Shown: in pieces, positions 15,977-24,505 of the stretch | Numbering within the stretch: position 1 is the first letter of the stretch | Layout: the number at the start of each line of letters is the position of its first letter | Origin: Leptothrix discophora | GTDB lineage: Bacteria > Pseudomonadota > Gammaproteobacteria > Burkholderiales > Burkholderiaceae_C | Assembly: GCF_030705305.1 (NCBI RefSeq) | Contig: NZ_JAUZEE010000008.1 | Span: 1 to 64,000, forward strand | Length of the DNA stretch: 64,000 nucleotides | Direction of reading: 5' to 3' | Made by a program: the position numbers and the translations under genes | The notes under the pieces: model-generated | Databases searched by the model: none | What the model was told of the DNA's origin: nothing | What the model saw: only the letters and a program-made list of their open reading frames with translations

Positions 15977-17308
15977 TCAGCCCTGGCAGTCTGCCGGGGT
16001 GCGGCGGTCGAGCTTCTTCTCGGCGGCGTACTTGTCGGCGGCGGTCTTGACCATCGGCTTGATGATCTGTTCGTCGGCCTGCAGCCAGTCGGAGGTGAAG
16101 TTCCACTTCGCGCCGTCCCAGGTGTGCACGCGCACCCAGCTCGAGCCGACGTGGTCGACGCAGCTGGTCGACACCGGGCGCATCACGCCGGAGAAGCCCA
16201 GGCCGTCGAGCTTCTTCTGGTCCAGGGCCAGGTTCTCGAGGCCCCAGCGGACCTGCTCGCCGGTCATGACCTTGCCCTTGCCGTACTTCTCCTGGGCGCG
16301 CTTGACGCCTTCGACGGCCAGCATCGCGGAGATCATGCCGCGCATGTAGAGCACCGAGCCGACCTCTTCCTTCGGGCCCGTGCCCTGGTTCTTGCCATGG
16401 ACCTTGGCGATGATGTCCTGCACCACCTTGGCATCGGGCTGGGCACCGTGCTGCATGGCCGCCGCGTTGTAGCCCTTGGCCGCATCACCGACGTCCTTGA
16501 CGTCCGGCTCGGCACCGGCCCACCACACGCCGTACATCTTGTCGCGCGGGTAGCCGGTGGCCACGGCCTCCTTGAGCGCCGTCGAGTTCATCACGCCCCA
16601 GCCCCACAGGAAGACGTAGTCCGGACGGCTCTGGCGGATCTGCAGCCAGGTCGACTTCTGCTCCACGCCCGGTGCGGTCACCGGCAGCAGTTGCAGGTCG
16701 AAGCCATGCATCTTGGCGCGTTCCTGCAGCAGCGGGATCGGCTCCTTGCCGAACGGCGAGTCGTGGTAGACCAGCGCGACCTTCTTGCCCTTGAGCTTGT
16801 CGAGGCCGCCTTCCTTCTTGGCCACATGCTGGACCAGCACGTCGGCGTTGATCCAGTAGGTGCCCAGCAGCGGGAAGTTCCACTTGAACACGCCGCCGTC
16901 CTGCGATTCGCTGCGACCGTAGCCCGCCGTGATCAGCGGGATCTTGTCGCCAGGTGCCTTCTCGGTCAGGGCGAAGGTGATGCCGGTCGACAGCGGCTGG
17001 AACACCGAGGCGCCCTTGCCCTTGAGGCGCTCGTAGCACTCCACGCCCTTGTCGGTGGCGTAGCCGGTCTCGCACTCCTCGTAGCTGATCTTCACGCCGT
17101 TCATGCCGCCGTTGGCATTGACCAGCTTGATGTAGTCGACGTAGCCATTGGCCCAGGGGATGCCGTTGGGTGCATAGGCACCGGTGCGATAGACCAGCAC
17201 CGGGAAGTACTGTTCCTTGGCCTGTGCCTGCGCGGCCGTGCTGGTCAGCAGGCTGGCCATGGTGCTGGCGGTCAATGCCGCGACGAGGGCGAGGGACTTC
17301 AGTTTCAT
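15977..17308 (-). CDS. HAAT-type ABC importer substrate-binding protein
   Basis: Periplasmic binding protein of the Liv/urea/aromatic type (Peripla_BP_6 fold), 443 residues. A signal peptide ends at about residue 29 (AAQAQA|KEQYFP), followed by VLVYRTGAYAPNGIPWANGYVDYIKLVNANGGMNG-type family sequence. It is longer than LivJ (about 370), as in the Burkholderiales subfamily that travels with acyl-CoA ligases. ATG 17308 is preceded by CAGGAGA. It lies between livM and livF in the operon. Ligand unknown. Confidence 0.92.
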   Translation of the reverse strand: MKLKSLALVAALTASTMASLLTSTAAQAQAKEQYFPVLVYRTGAYAPNGIPWANGYVDYIKLVNANGGMNGVKISYEECETGYATDKGVECYERLKGKGASVFQPLSTGITFALTEKAPGDKIPLITAGYGRSESQDGGVFKWNFPLLGTYWINADVLVQHVAKKEGGLDKLKGKKVALVYHDSPFGKEPIPLLQERAKMHGFDLQLLPVTAPGVEQKSTWLQIRQSRPDYVFLWGWGVMNSTALKEAVATGYPRDKMYGVWWAGAEPDVKDVGDAAKGYNAAAMQHGAQPDAKVVQDIIAKVHGKNQGTGPKEEVGSVLYMRGMISAMLAVEGVKRAQEKYGKGKVMTGEQVRWGLENLALDQKKLDGLGFSGVMRPVSTSCVDHVGSSWVRVHTWDGAKWNFTSDWLQADEQIIKPMVKTAADKYAAEKKLDRRTPADCQG

Positions 17309-17326
17309 GGACGTCTCCTGGGTGTT

Positions 17327-17391
17327 GCGCCGTGCACGGCGCGTCGATGAATGAGGGGGCGAGTGGACTCTGATCGCGCCGCAGGGCGATC
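17327..17391 (-). other. palindrome and hairpin between livM and the binding-protein gene
   Basis: A perfect 16-bp palindrome (GCGCCGTGCACGGCGC, 17327-17342) and a second hairpin with GATCGC/GCGATC arms at 17372-17391 lie in the 92-bp gap. Possible RNA processing or regulatory elements; no function can be assigned. Confidence 0.35.
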
Positions 17392-17400
17392 GTTCCGGTG

Positions 17401-18458
17401 TCAATGGGGGAAGGGCCAGAGGCGCAGTTTTTCCTTGCCGATGGCCCACAGGCGCGCAAGGCCATGCGGTTCGACGATCAGGAAGAAGACGATCAGCGCG
17501 CCGAAGATCATCGAGGTCAGGTGCGCGGCCGTCGCGGTCGACAGGCCCAGCAGCACGGTCACGTTGTCGAGCACGATGGGCACGATCACGATGAAGGCCG
17601 CACCGAAGAAGCTGCCCATGATCGAACCGAGGCCGCCGATGATGACCATGAAGAGCAGGTCGAAGGAGCGGTTGATGTTGAAGGCCGCCGGCTCCCAGGA
17701 GCCGAGGTGCACGAAACCCCACAGCGCGCCGGCCACGCCGACGATGAAGCTCGACACCGCGAAGGCGGTCAGCTTGGCGTAGACCGGCCGGATGCCGATG
17801 ACCGCGGCCGCCACGTCCTGTCGCGCATGGCCATCCACTCGCGGCCGATGTTGCTGCGCACCAGGTTCTTGGCCAGCACGCCGAAGACGCACAGGAAGGC
17901 CAGGCAGAACAGGTACTTCTGAACGGGGGTCTCCACCGGCAGGCCCAGCACCTTCAGGCCGGCCACGCTGACCGAACCCGAGGCCGAGTCGTTGGTGAAC
18001 CACTTGATGCGCAGGAAGGACCAGTCGACGAAGAACTGGGCCGCGAGCGTCGCCACCGCCAGGTAGAGACCCTTGATGCGCAGCGACGGCACGCCGAACA
18101 GGACGCCCACCACCGTGGCGCACACCCCGCCCATCAGCAGCGAGCCGATCAGCGGCATGCCCTCGATGCGCACCGCGAAGTTGTAGGCCGCGTAGGCGCC
18201 CACCGCCATGAAGGCGCCGGTGCCCAGCGAGATCTGGCCGCAGTAGCCGACCAGGATGTTCAGCCCCAGCGCGGCGAGCGACAGGATCAGGAAGGGGATC
18301 AGCACGGCCCGGAACAGGTACTCCGGCGCGATCATCGGCACGACGATCGCCGCGAAGGCGATCAGCAGGCCGATGGCGACGCGGTCCTGCCGGATCGGGA
18401 AGATCTGCTGATCCGCCGGGTAGCTGGTCTTGAACTGCCCATTTTCACGATAGATCAT
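17401..18458 (-). pseudogene. livM: ABC importer permease livM, frameshifted
   Basis: Permease of the HAAT importer, broken by one missing base. From ATG 18458 (AGAGGAA upstream) the frame reads a normal LivM to WMAMRD and then shifts near 17818-17819, stopping at 17769 after 229 residues. The remaining LivM sequence (VAAAVIGIRPVYAKLTAFAVSS and on to the C terminus at 17401) continues in the next frame. Adding one T on the coding strand restores MRDMDVAAAV and a 352-residue protein. The site is not a homopolymer. It could be a sequencing error or a true recent mutation; all neighbours are intact, which favours error or very recent loss. Confidence 0.85.
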
Positions 18459-18527
18459 GGCATTCCTCTGCAGCGGCACATGCCGCGATGCCCGACAGGG
18501 GCACGAAATCTTCATCAAGTGACAGGC

Positions 18528-18600
18528 GTGGATCCGGCTCTGCCGGTCAGCCGCCTGAGCCCCCTCGGGGGGCAGCGAGCGAAAGCGAGCGTGGGGGCTT
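18528..18600. repeat. dispersed intergenic repeat (copy 2)
   Basis: Carries GTGGATCCGGCTCTGCCGG at 18528 and the second module CCCCCTCGGGGGG followed by GCAGCGAGCGAAAGCGAGCG and GTGGGGGCTT, up to the livH stop. The same two modules occur in inverted order at 25770-25844. It sits between livM and livH. Confidence 0.65.
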
Positions 18601-19529
18601 CATACCCGGTCGATGATCTTTTCGCCGAACAGGCCTTGAGGCCTGACGAGCAGGAAGATCAAGGCGAGCACGTAGGCGAACCAGATCTCGATGCCGCCGC
18701 CGACCAGCGAGCCGATGTAGACCTCGCTGAGCTTCTCGCCCACGCCGATGATCAGCCCGCCGATGATGGCGCCGGGCACGCTGGTGAGACCGCCCAGGAT
18801 CACCACCGGCAGGGCCTTGAGGGCGACCAGCGAGAGCGAGAACTGCACACCCAGCTTGCTGCCCCAGATGATCCCGGCGACCAGCGCGACAAAGCCTGCG
18901 ACCGACCACACGATGACCCAGATGCGGTTCAGCGGGATGCCGATCGACTGGGCCGCCTGGTGGTCGTCGGCGACCGCGCGCAGCGCCCGCCCGGTCGCCG
19001 TCTTCTGGAAGAACAGGCTGAGCGCCGCGACCAGCGCCGCCGCGATCAGCGCGGCATAGAGGTCTTCCTGGCTGATCAGCACGCCGCCCTGGAAGGTGCT
19101 CTCGAACAGGAAGATCGGGTCCTTGGGCAGGCCCACGTCGATCTTGTAGATGTCGCTGCCGAAGATCGTCTGGCCGAAGCCGTCGAGGAAGTAGGTGATG
19201 CCCAGCGTGGCCATCAGCAGCGTGATGCCTTCCTGGTTGACCAGCTTGCCCAGCACCAGGCGCTCGATGATCCAGGCCACCGCGATCATCACCATCATGG
19301 CCAGCGCGAAGCCGAGGATGTTGGCCAGGATCTTGTTGTCGAAGCCCAGCAACTTGGGCCCCCACTCCGCGAAGCGTGCCATCGCCAGCGCCGCGAACAG
19401 CACCATCGCGCCCTGCGCGAAGTTGAAGACGCCGCTGGCTTTGAAGATCAGCACGAAGCCCAGCGCGATGAGCGAATACAGCATGCCCGCCATCAGGCCG
19501 CCGAAGAGCGTCTCAAGGAAGAAACCCAT
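18600..19529 (-). CDS. livH: ABC importer permease LivH
   Basis: Membrane permease of the HAAT importer, 309 residues with about eight membrane segments. The family N terminus is clear (LFGGLMAGMLYSLIALGFVLIFKASGVFNFAQGAM), and the EAA-like loop GRALRAVADDHQAAQSIGIPL contacts the ATPases. ATG 19529 lies 15 bp behind the livG stop, in one operon with livG upstream and livM downstream. Confidence 0.95.
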   Translation of the reverse strand: MGFFLETLFGGLMAGMLYSLIALGFVLIFKASGVFNFAQGAMVLFAALAMARFAEWGPKLLGFDNKILANILGFALAMMVMIAVAWIIERLVLGKLVNQEGITLLMATLGITYFLDGFGQTIFGSDIYKIDVGLPKDPIFLFESTFQGGVLISQEDLYAALIAAALVAALSLFFQKTATGRALRAVADDHQAAQSIGIPLNRIWVIVWSVAGFVALVAGIIWGSKLGVQFSLSLVALKALPVVILGGLTSVPGAIIGGLIIGVGEKLSEVYIGSLVGGGIEIWFAYVLALIFLLVRPQGLFGEKIIDRV

Positions 19530-19544
19530 CTCGTTGCTCCTGGC

Positions 19545-20348
19545 TCAGTGGCTGGTGCCGAGGTACGCCGAGATGACGTCCTCGTTGTTGCGGACCTCGT
19601 CGGGCGTGCCGTCGCCGATCTTCTTGCCGTAGTCGAGCACGACGACGCGGTCGGAGATGTCCATCACCACGCCCATGTCGTGCTCGATCAGCACGATGGT
19701 GGTGCCGAACTCGTCGTTGACGTCGAGGATGAAGCGACACATGTCCTGCTTCTCCTCGACGTTCATGCCGGCCATCGGTTCGTCGAGCAGCAGCACCTGC
19801 GGCTCCATCGCCAGCGCGCGGCCGAGGTCGACCCGCTTCTGCAGGCCATAGGGCAGTCGGCCGACCGGCGTCTTGCGGAAGGCCTGGATCTCCAGGAAAT
19901 CGATGATCCGCTCGACGTGCGCGCGGTGTTCGGCTTCCTCGCGCCGCGCCGGCCCGAGGTGGAAGGCCTGCTGGAACAGGTTGGTCCGCATCTTCAGGTT
20001 GCGGCCCGTCATGATGTTGTCGATCACGCTCATGCCCTTGAACAGGGCCAGGTTCTGGAAGGTGCGCGCGACGCCCATCTCCGCGACCTGGCGCGAGTTC
20101 ATGTGGCTGAAGGTCTGGCCGCGGAAGGTGATGCGGCCTTCCTGCGGCGTGTAGACACCGTTGATGCAGTTGAGCATCGAGCTCTTGCCCGCGCCGTTCG
20201 GGCCGATGATGGCGCGCACCTCGTGCTCGCGGACGTTGAAGCTGATGTCGGTCAGCGCCTTCACGCCGCCGAAGCGCAGGCTGATGTTGCTCACGTCGAG
20301 GATGACCTCGCCGATGACCTTGCCGGTCATGCTGTTGTCGTCGGCCAT
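19545..20348 (-). CDS. livG: ABC importer ATPase LivG
   Basis: ATP-binding subunit, 267 residues, forming the ATPase pair with LivF. Walker A GPNGAGKSS, signature-region LPYGLQKRVDLGRAL (a variant of LSGGQ, usual in this subfamily), Walker B VLLLDEPMAGMN and the LivG-type C-terminal extension VLDYGKKIGDGTPDEVRNN are visible. Its ATG shares one base with the stop of the upstream acyl-CoA synthetase gene (TGATG), so translation is coupled. Confidence 0.95.
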   Translation of the reverse strand: MADDNSMTGKVIGEVILDVSNISLRFGGVKALTDISFNVREHEVRAIIGPNGAGKSSMLNCINGVYTPQEGRITFRGQTFSHMNSRQVAEMGVARTFQNLALFKGMSVIDNIMTGRNLKMRTNLFQQAFHLGPARREEAEHRAHVERIIDFLEIQAFRKTPVGRLPYGLQKRVDLGRALAMEPQVLLLDEPMAGMNVEEKQDMCRFILDVNDEFGTTIVLIEHDMGVVMDISDRVVVLDYGKKIGDGTPDEVRNNEDVISAYLGTSH

Positions 20349-22297
20349 CAGGCGGCCCTCCTCACGGCCGGGAAGGTCTGGGTATCGATGATCTGCAGCG
20401 TCGCCGAGACGCTGCCGGTGCGGCCGTCCTCGAACTTCACGACGGTCTCGATGAACTGCTCGGACTTGCCGGCGTAGAGCGCCTCGACCAGCACCTGGTA
20501 CTTGTCGTTGATGAAGCCGCGCTTGACCTTGCGGGTGCGCGTCATCTCGCCGTCGTCGGCATCGAGTTCCTTGTGCAGCACGAGGAAGCGGCTGATCTGG
20601 CTGCCGGCGAGCTTGTCGTCCTGCGCCAGGTCGGCGTTGACCTGTTCGACGCACTGGCGGATCAGTTCCTGCACCTCGGGCTTCTGCGACAGGTCGGCGT
20701 AGCCGGCGTAGGGCAGGTTGCGCTTCTCGGCCCAATTGCCGACCGCCTCGACGTCGATGTTGACGAAGGCGCAGACCTTCTCGCGGCCATCGCCGAAGGC
20801 GACCGCCTCCTTGATGTGCGGGAAGAACTTCAGCTTGTTCTCGACGTACTTGGGCGCAAACATCGCGCCGTCGTTGGCACCCCCCTTGAGGCGGCCGACG
20901 TCCTTGACCCGGTCGATGATCTTCAGGTGGCCGTGGCCGTCGATGAAGCCGGCGTCGCTGGTGCGGTACCAGCCGTCGGCGGTCAGCACCTTGGCGGTCG
21001 CGGCGGGGTTCTTGTAGTACTCCTTGAGCAGGCCACCGCTCTTGACGAGGATCTCGCCGTTGTCGGCCAGCTTGATCTGCACGCCCTCGATGGGCACGCC
21101 CACCGTGTCGGCGCGGGCCTCGTGGTCAGGCTGCAGGCAGACGAACACGGCGGTCTCGGTCGAGCCGTAGAGCTGCTTGAGGTTGATGCCGATCGAGCGG
21201 TAGAAGGTGAACAGGTCCGGCCCGATCGCCTCGCCGGCCGTGTAGGCCACGCGCACCCGGCTGAAGCCCAGCGTGTTGCGCAGCGGACCGTAGATCGCCA
21301 GGTCGCCGAGCGTGTACTTCAGGCGGTCCAGCAGGCCGACCGGCTGGCCGTCCATCAGCGTCGGACCGATGCGTCGTGCCAGCGCCATGCAGCGGTGGAA
21401 CAGCGCCTTCTTGAGCGCGCTGGCATCCTCCATGCGGATCATCACGCTGGTGAGCAGGCCCTCGAACACGCGCGGCGGGGCGAAGTAGTAGGTCGGGCCG
21501 ATCTCCTTCAGGTCGATCGTGACCGTCGCGCCCGACTCGGGGCAGTTCACCACGTAGCCGCAGACCAGCCACTGCGCGTAGCTGAAGCAGTTCTGGCCGA
21601 TCCAGGCCGGCGGCAGGTAGGCCAGCACTTCCTCGGCGCTGCCGAGCTTGTCGAAGCGGGCGCCGGCGCCGGCGCGGTCGATCAGCGAGGCGTGCGTGTG
21701 CACGACGCCCTTCGGATTGCCGGTCGTGCCGGAGGTGAAGAACATCGCCGCGACGTCGGTCGTGCGGGTCTTCTCGATCGCCGCTTCGAGGAAGCCAGGG
21801 TGGCTCGCCGCGTGAGCCTGTCCGGCGGCGGCGAGGTTGTCGAGCGAGTCCAGGCCCGGCTCGTCGTACTTGCGCAGGCCGCGCGGATCGTCGAACCAGA
21901 TGCGGGCGAGGGCGGGGCACTGCTCGCGCACCTCCAGCAACTTGTCGACCTGCTCCTGGTCCTCGACCACCGCGAAGGCGACCTCGGCATTGGTGACCGG
22001 GAAGACGAACTCGGCGGCGACCGCGTCCTGGTAGAGCGGCACCGGCACGGCGCCCAGCGACTGCGCGGCCAGCATCGTGGCGTACAGGCGCGGCCGGTTG
22101 TCGCCGACGACGATGAGGTGCTGGCCTGGCTGCAGGCCGGCCTGGGCCAGGCCGCTGGCCAGTGCGCGGACCTGTTCGCGCAGGTGCTGCCAGGTCCAGG
22201 TCTGCCAGATGCCGTATTCCTTCTCGCGCAGCGCGGGCGCATTGGGGCGCTGCTTCGCATGCGCCAGCATCAGGCGCGGGAACGTGTCGGTCACCAC
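20348..22297 (-). CDS. long-chain-type acyl-CoA synthetase (AMP-forming)
   Basis: AMP-binding ligase of 649 residues, first gene of the liv operon. It has the P-loop-like AMP motif FTSGTTGNPKGVVHTH, the adenine motif YGSTETAVF and the C-terminal KSGGLLKEYYKNP and WYRTSDAGFIDGHGH. Start GTG 22297 is chosen because GAGGAG lies just upstream; a second GTG follows directly. Long-chain ligases of this form are often fused in context with Liv importers in Burkholderiales, pointing to import and CoA activation of a fatty or aromatic acid. The exact substrate is unknown. Confidence 0.9.
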   Translation of the reverse strand: MVTDTFPRLMLAHAKQRPNAPALREKEYGIWQTWTWQHLREQVRALASGLAQAGLQPGQHLIVVGDNRPRLYATMLAAQSLGAVPVPLYQDAVAAEFVFPVTNAEVAFAVVEDQEQVDKLLEVREQCPALARIWFDDPRGLRKYDEPGLDSLDNLAAAGQAHAASHPGFLEAAIEKTRTTDVAAMFFTSGTTGNPKGVVHTHASLIDRAGAGARFDKLGSAEEVLAYLPPAWIGQNCFSYAQWLVCGYVVNCPESGATVTIDLKEIGPTYYFAPPRVFEGLLTSVMIRMEDASALKKALFHRCMALARRIGPTLMDGQPVGLLDRLKYTLGDLAIYGPLRNTLGFSRVRVAYTAGEAIGPDLFTFYRSIGINLKQLYGSTETAVFVCLQPDHEARADTVGVPIEGVQIKLADNGEILVKSGGLLKEYYKNPAATAKVLTADGWYRTSDAGFIDGHGHLKIIDRVKDVGRLKGGANDGAMFAPKYVENKLKFFPHIKEAVAFGDGREKVCAFVNIDVEAVGNWAEKRNLPYAGYADLSQKPEVQELIRQCVEQVNADLAQDDKLAGSQISRFLVLHKELDADDGEMTRTRKVKRGFINDKYQVLVEALYAGKSEQFIETVVKFEDGRTGSVSATLQIIDTQTFPAVRRAA

Positions 22298-22371
22298 GGA
22301 TCTCCTCGAGGTCGGCGGGCCCGGACGGGGCCACGCAGCGATGTCGTCTGAAGTCGATCCTAAGGCTGTGT

Positions 22372-22401
22372 TTGACGTCAGGTTGTCAGCCCGACGACAA
22401 T
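22372..22401 (+). promoter_or_regulatory. candidate promoter with Crp/Fnr-type operator
   Basis: In the 181-bp gap between the acyl-CoA synthetase and the Crp/Fnr gene: TTGACG (22372-22377) and GACAAT (22396-22401) spaced 18 bp form a plausible promoter for the regulator. An inverted repeat TTGTC-N8-GACAA (22383-22400), of the size bound by Crp/Fnr proteins, covers the spacer and -10. A short palindrome TGACGTCA (22373-22380) overlaps the -35. Predicted autoregulation and control of the divergent operon. Confidence 0.45.
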
Positions 22402-22478
22402 TTGCGGGACTTCCCTCGGCAGGACTTTCCCGGGGCAGTCGTGTCAGCGTCCCGACAGCGTGCCTCAGGAGCGGATCG

Positions 22479-23237
22479 ATGAGCGACCCCGACACCTTGC
22501 TCGACAGCCCCGTCCATCCCCCCTTGCGCGCGCCGCTGCGCCAGCGCGCCCGGCCCGCCCTGGCGGCTGAACTCGACATGGTTCCCTGGCTGCCGCTGCT
22601 CGCGCCGGACGAACGTTCGCGCGTGGTGGCCGACCTTCAGGTGGCCGATGCGGCGGTCGGCGACTACGTCTGCAAGATCGGCCGCCCGGCAGGCTTCTGG
22701 TTCGGCGTGGTCGACGGCCTGTTGAAGATGAGCAACGACAGCACGCAGGGCGCCTCCATCACCTTCACCGGCGTGCCGCCGGGGGCCTGGTTCGGCGAGG
22801 GCACGCTGCTCAAGCACGAGGTCTACCGCTACAACATCGAGGCCTTGCGCAAGAGCACGGTGGCCGGCCTGCCGGTGACGACCTTCGAATGGCTGCTCGG
22901 TCGCAGCATCGCCTTCAACCGCTACGTGATGAACCAGCTCAACGAGCGGCTCGGCCAGTTCATCGCGGCACGCGAGATCGACCGCATGAACGACCCCGAC
23001 ACCAAGGTCGCCCGCAGCCTGGCCGCGCTGTTCCACCCGGTGCTCTACCCCGGCGTCGGCGAGGTGCTGCGCATCACCCAGCAGGAACTCGCCTACCTGG
23101 TCGGACTGTCCCGCCAGCGCGTCAACGAGGCCCTGCAATCGCTGCAGGGCCAGGGCCTGATCCGCATCGAGTACGGCGGCGTGCGCGTGCTCGACCTGGC
23201 GGGGCTGCGGCGGGTGGTGGGGCGCGGGAGCGCCTAG
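22479..23237 (+). CDS. Crp/Fnr family transcriptional regulator
   Basis: DNA-binding regulator of 252 residues: an N-terminal cyclic-nucleotide-binding-like beta barrel (about 50-165, e.g. GVPPGAWFGEGTLLKHEVYRYN) and a C-terminal winged helix with ITQQELAYLVGLSRQRVNEAL. There are no clustered cysteines, so it is not an iron-sulfur FNR. ATG 22479 has AGGAG upstream. It is divergent from the acyl-CoA synthetase/liv operon, its most likely target, with a matching inverted repeat between them. Its stop codon shares the CTAG palindrome with the stop of the convergent ATPase gene. Confidence 0.92.
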   Translation: MSDPDTLLDSPVHPPLRAPLRQRARPALAAELDMVPWLPLLAPDERSRVVADLQVADAAVGDYVCKIGRPAGFWFGVVDGLLKMSNDSTQGASITFTGVPPGAWFGEGTLLKHEVYRYNIEALRKSTVAGLPVTTFEWLLGRSIAFNRYVMNQLNERLGQFIAAREIDRMNDPDTKVARSLAALFHPVLYPGVGEVLRITQQELAYLVGLSRQRVNEALQSLQGQGLIRIEYGGVRVLDLAGLRRVVGRGSA

Positions 23238-24238
23238 TTCATGAACCCGATCGACGCCCGCTTGCCCGCGCCCGCGTCGGGCAGGTCGGCCGGGACGATG
23301 CGTTCGCGGTGGGCGAGCTTGGCGTTGCCGAAGGCGGTCATCCAGGCGCGGCGCATCTCGCGCGGGGCCAGCTCGGCCATGGCGTCGAGCACGTCGTCGC
23401 CGGGCTGCTCGTCGAAGCGGCGGCCCCAGTCGTGGCCGGCGCGGATGCCCTGGTACAGGCGCACGGCGATGCGGCGCGCGGCGTCGCGGTCGGGCATCTG
23501 CACCTCGTAGACGTTCATCCGGTTGAGGATGGGCTCGGGGATCGCGCGCTCGTCGTTCGCGGTGGCCACCCAGATGACCTGGCTGGCATCGATCGGGACC
23601 TCGGCGAACTCGTCGATGAAGGTGTGCGCGGTGTCGTGCTCCAGCAGGCCGTAGAGCGCACCCAGCGGGTCGTAGGCATGTTCGCCGCCGGCCTTGTCGA
23701 TCTCGTCGACCACCATCACCGGGTTGGCGTAGGAGCCGTCGACCAGGGTCTCGAAGACCTTGCCCGGCCGTGCGCCCTTCCACTGCGAGCTGGCGCCCGA
23801 CAGCACCCAGCCGGCGGTCAGCGAGCTCATCGAGATGAAGCCCATGCCGGTGCCCAGCAGCTGCGAGATCTCGCGCGCGAAGTGGGTCTTGCCGACACCG
23901 GGCGGGCCGAGCAGCAGCATCGGCGTGATCTCCAGCGCGTCGCGGCTGTCCTCGCACAGCGCCAGCTGGCGGCGCACGTCGTCGAGCACCTCGTGGAAGT
24001 TGGGCAGCGTGTCGTAGAGGTGGTCCATCGCCGGCAGCGACGAGGGCTTGACCTGGAAGCGCTCGGGACCCTTCTCGAGCATGCGCTCGTAGGTGGCGCG
24101 CAGGTTCTCGTGTTCCTTCTGCGGCAGCTTGGTCAGCCGCTTCTCGACCTCGTCGAGGCGGTAGACATGCCGCATCTGCGCGATCGGGATCGCCTTGGCG
24201 CAGGTGGGAACCAGTTCGGTCGATGGCGACGGGTTCAT
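23234..24238 (-). CDS. stand-alone Lon-like AAA ATPase
   Basis: AAA+ ATPase of 334 residues with Walker A GPPGVGKT (111-118), Walker B VMVVDEID (175-181), sensor-1 WVATAND and an arginine-rich second-region homology. The core resembles the ATPase of Lon proteases, but there is no Ser-Lys protease domain and no long N-terminal substrate domain. It may therefore be an unfoldase or remodelling factor acting with a separate partner. ATG 24238 has GGAGG upstream. It is convergent with the Crp/Fnr gene, overlapping by four bases. Target unknown. Confidence 0.85.
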   Translation of the reverse strand: MNPSPSTELVPTCAKAIPIAQMRHVYRLDEVEKRLTKLPQKEHENLRATYERMLEKGPERFQVKPSSLPAMDHLYDTLPNFHEVLDDVRRQLALCEDSRDALEITPMLLLGPPGVGKTHFAREISQLLGTGMGFISMSSLTAGWVLSGASSQWKGARPGKVFETLVDGSYANPVMVVDEIDKAGGEHAYDPLGALYGLLEHDTAHTFIDEFAEVPIDASQVIWVATANDERAIPEPILNRMNVYEVQMPDRDAARRIAVRLYQGIRAGHDWGRRFDEQPGDDVLDAMAELAPREMRRAWMTAFGNAKLAHRERIVPADLPDAGAGKRASIGFMN

Positions 24239-24505
24239 GCAGACCTCCAGGTACGGAAAAGCTGTCACGTCATTGCAGCAAAGCATGCCGCAGCCATGGC
24301 CCGGATATCACCCCGGAAGGCCCCTCAATCCGGAGGATGGCCACCATGCCGGCACGCCCTGGCGTGACGCAGTGCGGGCAGAACTAGCAATGCGCATGCC
24401 GATGCGACCGGTCATGGCAGGACTCGACAAGGTCTGGACGAGCCCGCATCAGCGCGTGACACTGCGTGCCGCACCGGCCCGGAAGGCTGGCGACGAGGAG
24501 ACACG

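Noticed and set aside
17401-18458. livM as two separate genes
   Set aside because: The two halves join exactly into one LivM when a single base is added; the second half has no start codon or ribosome site of its own at the right place.
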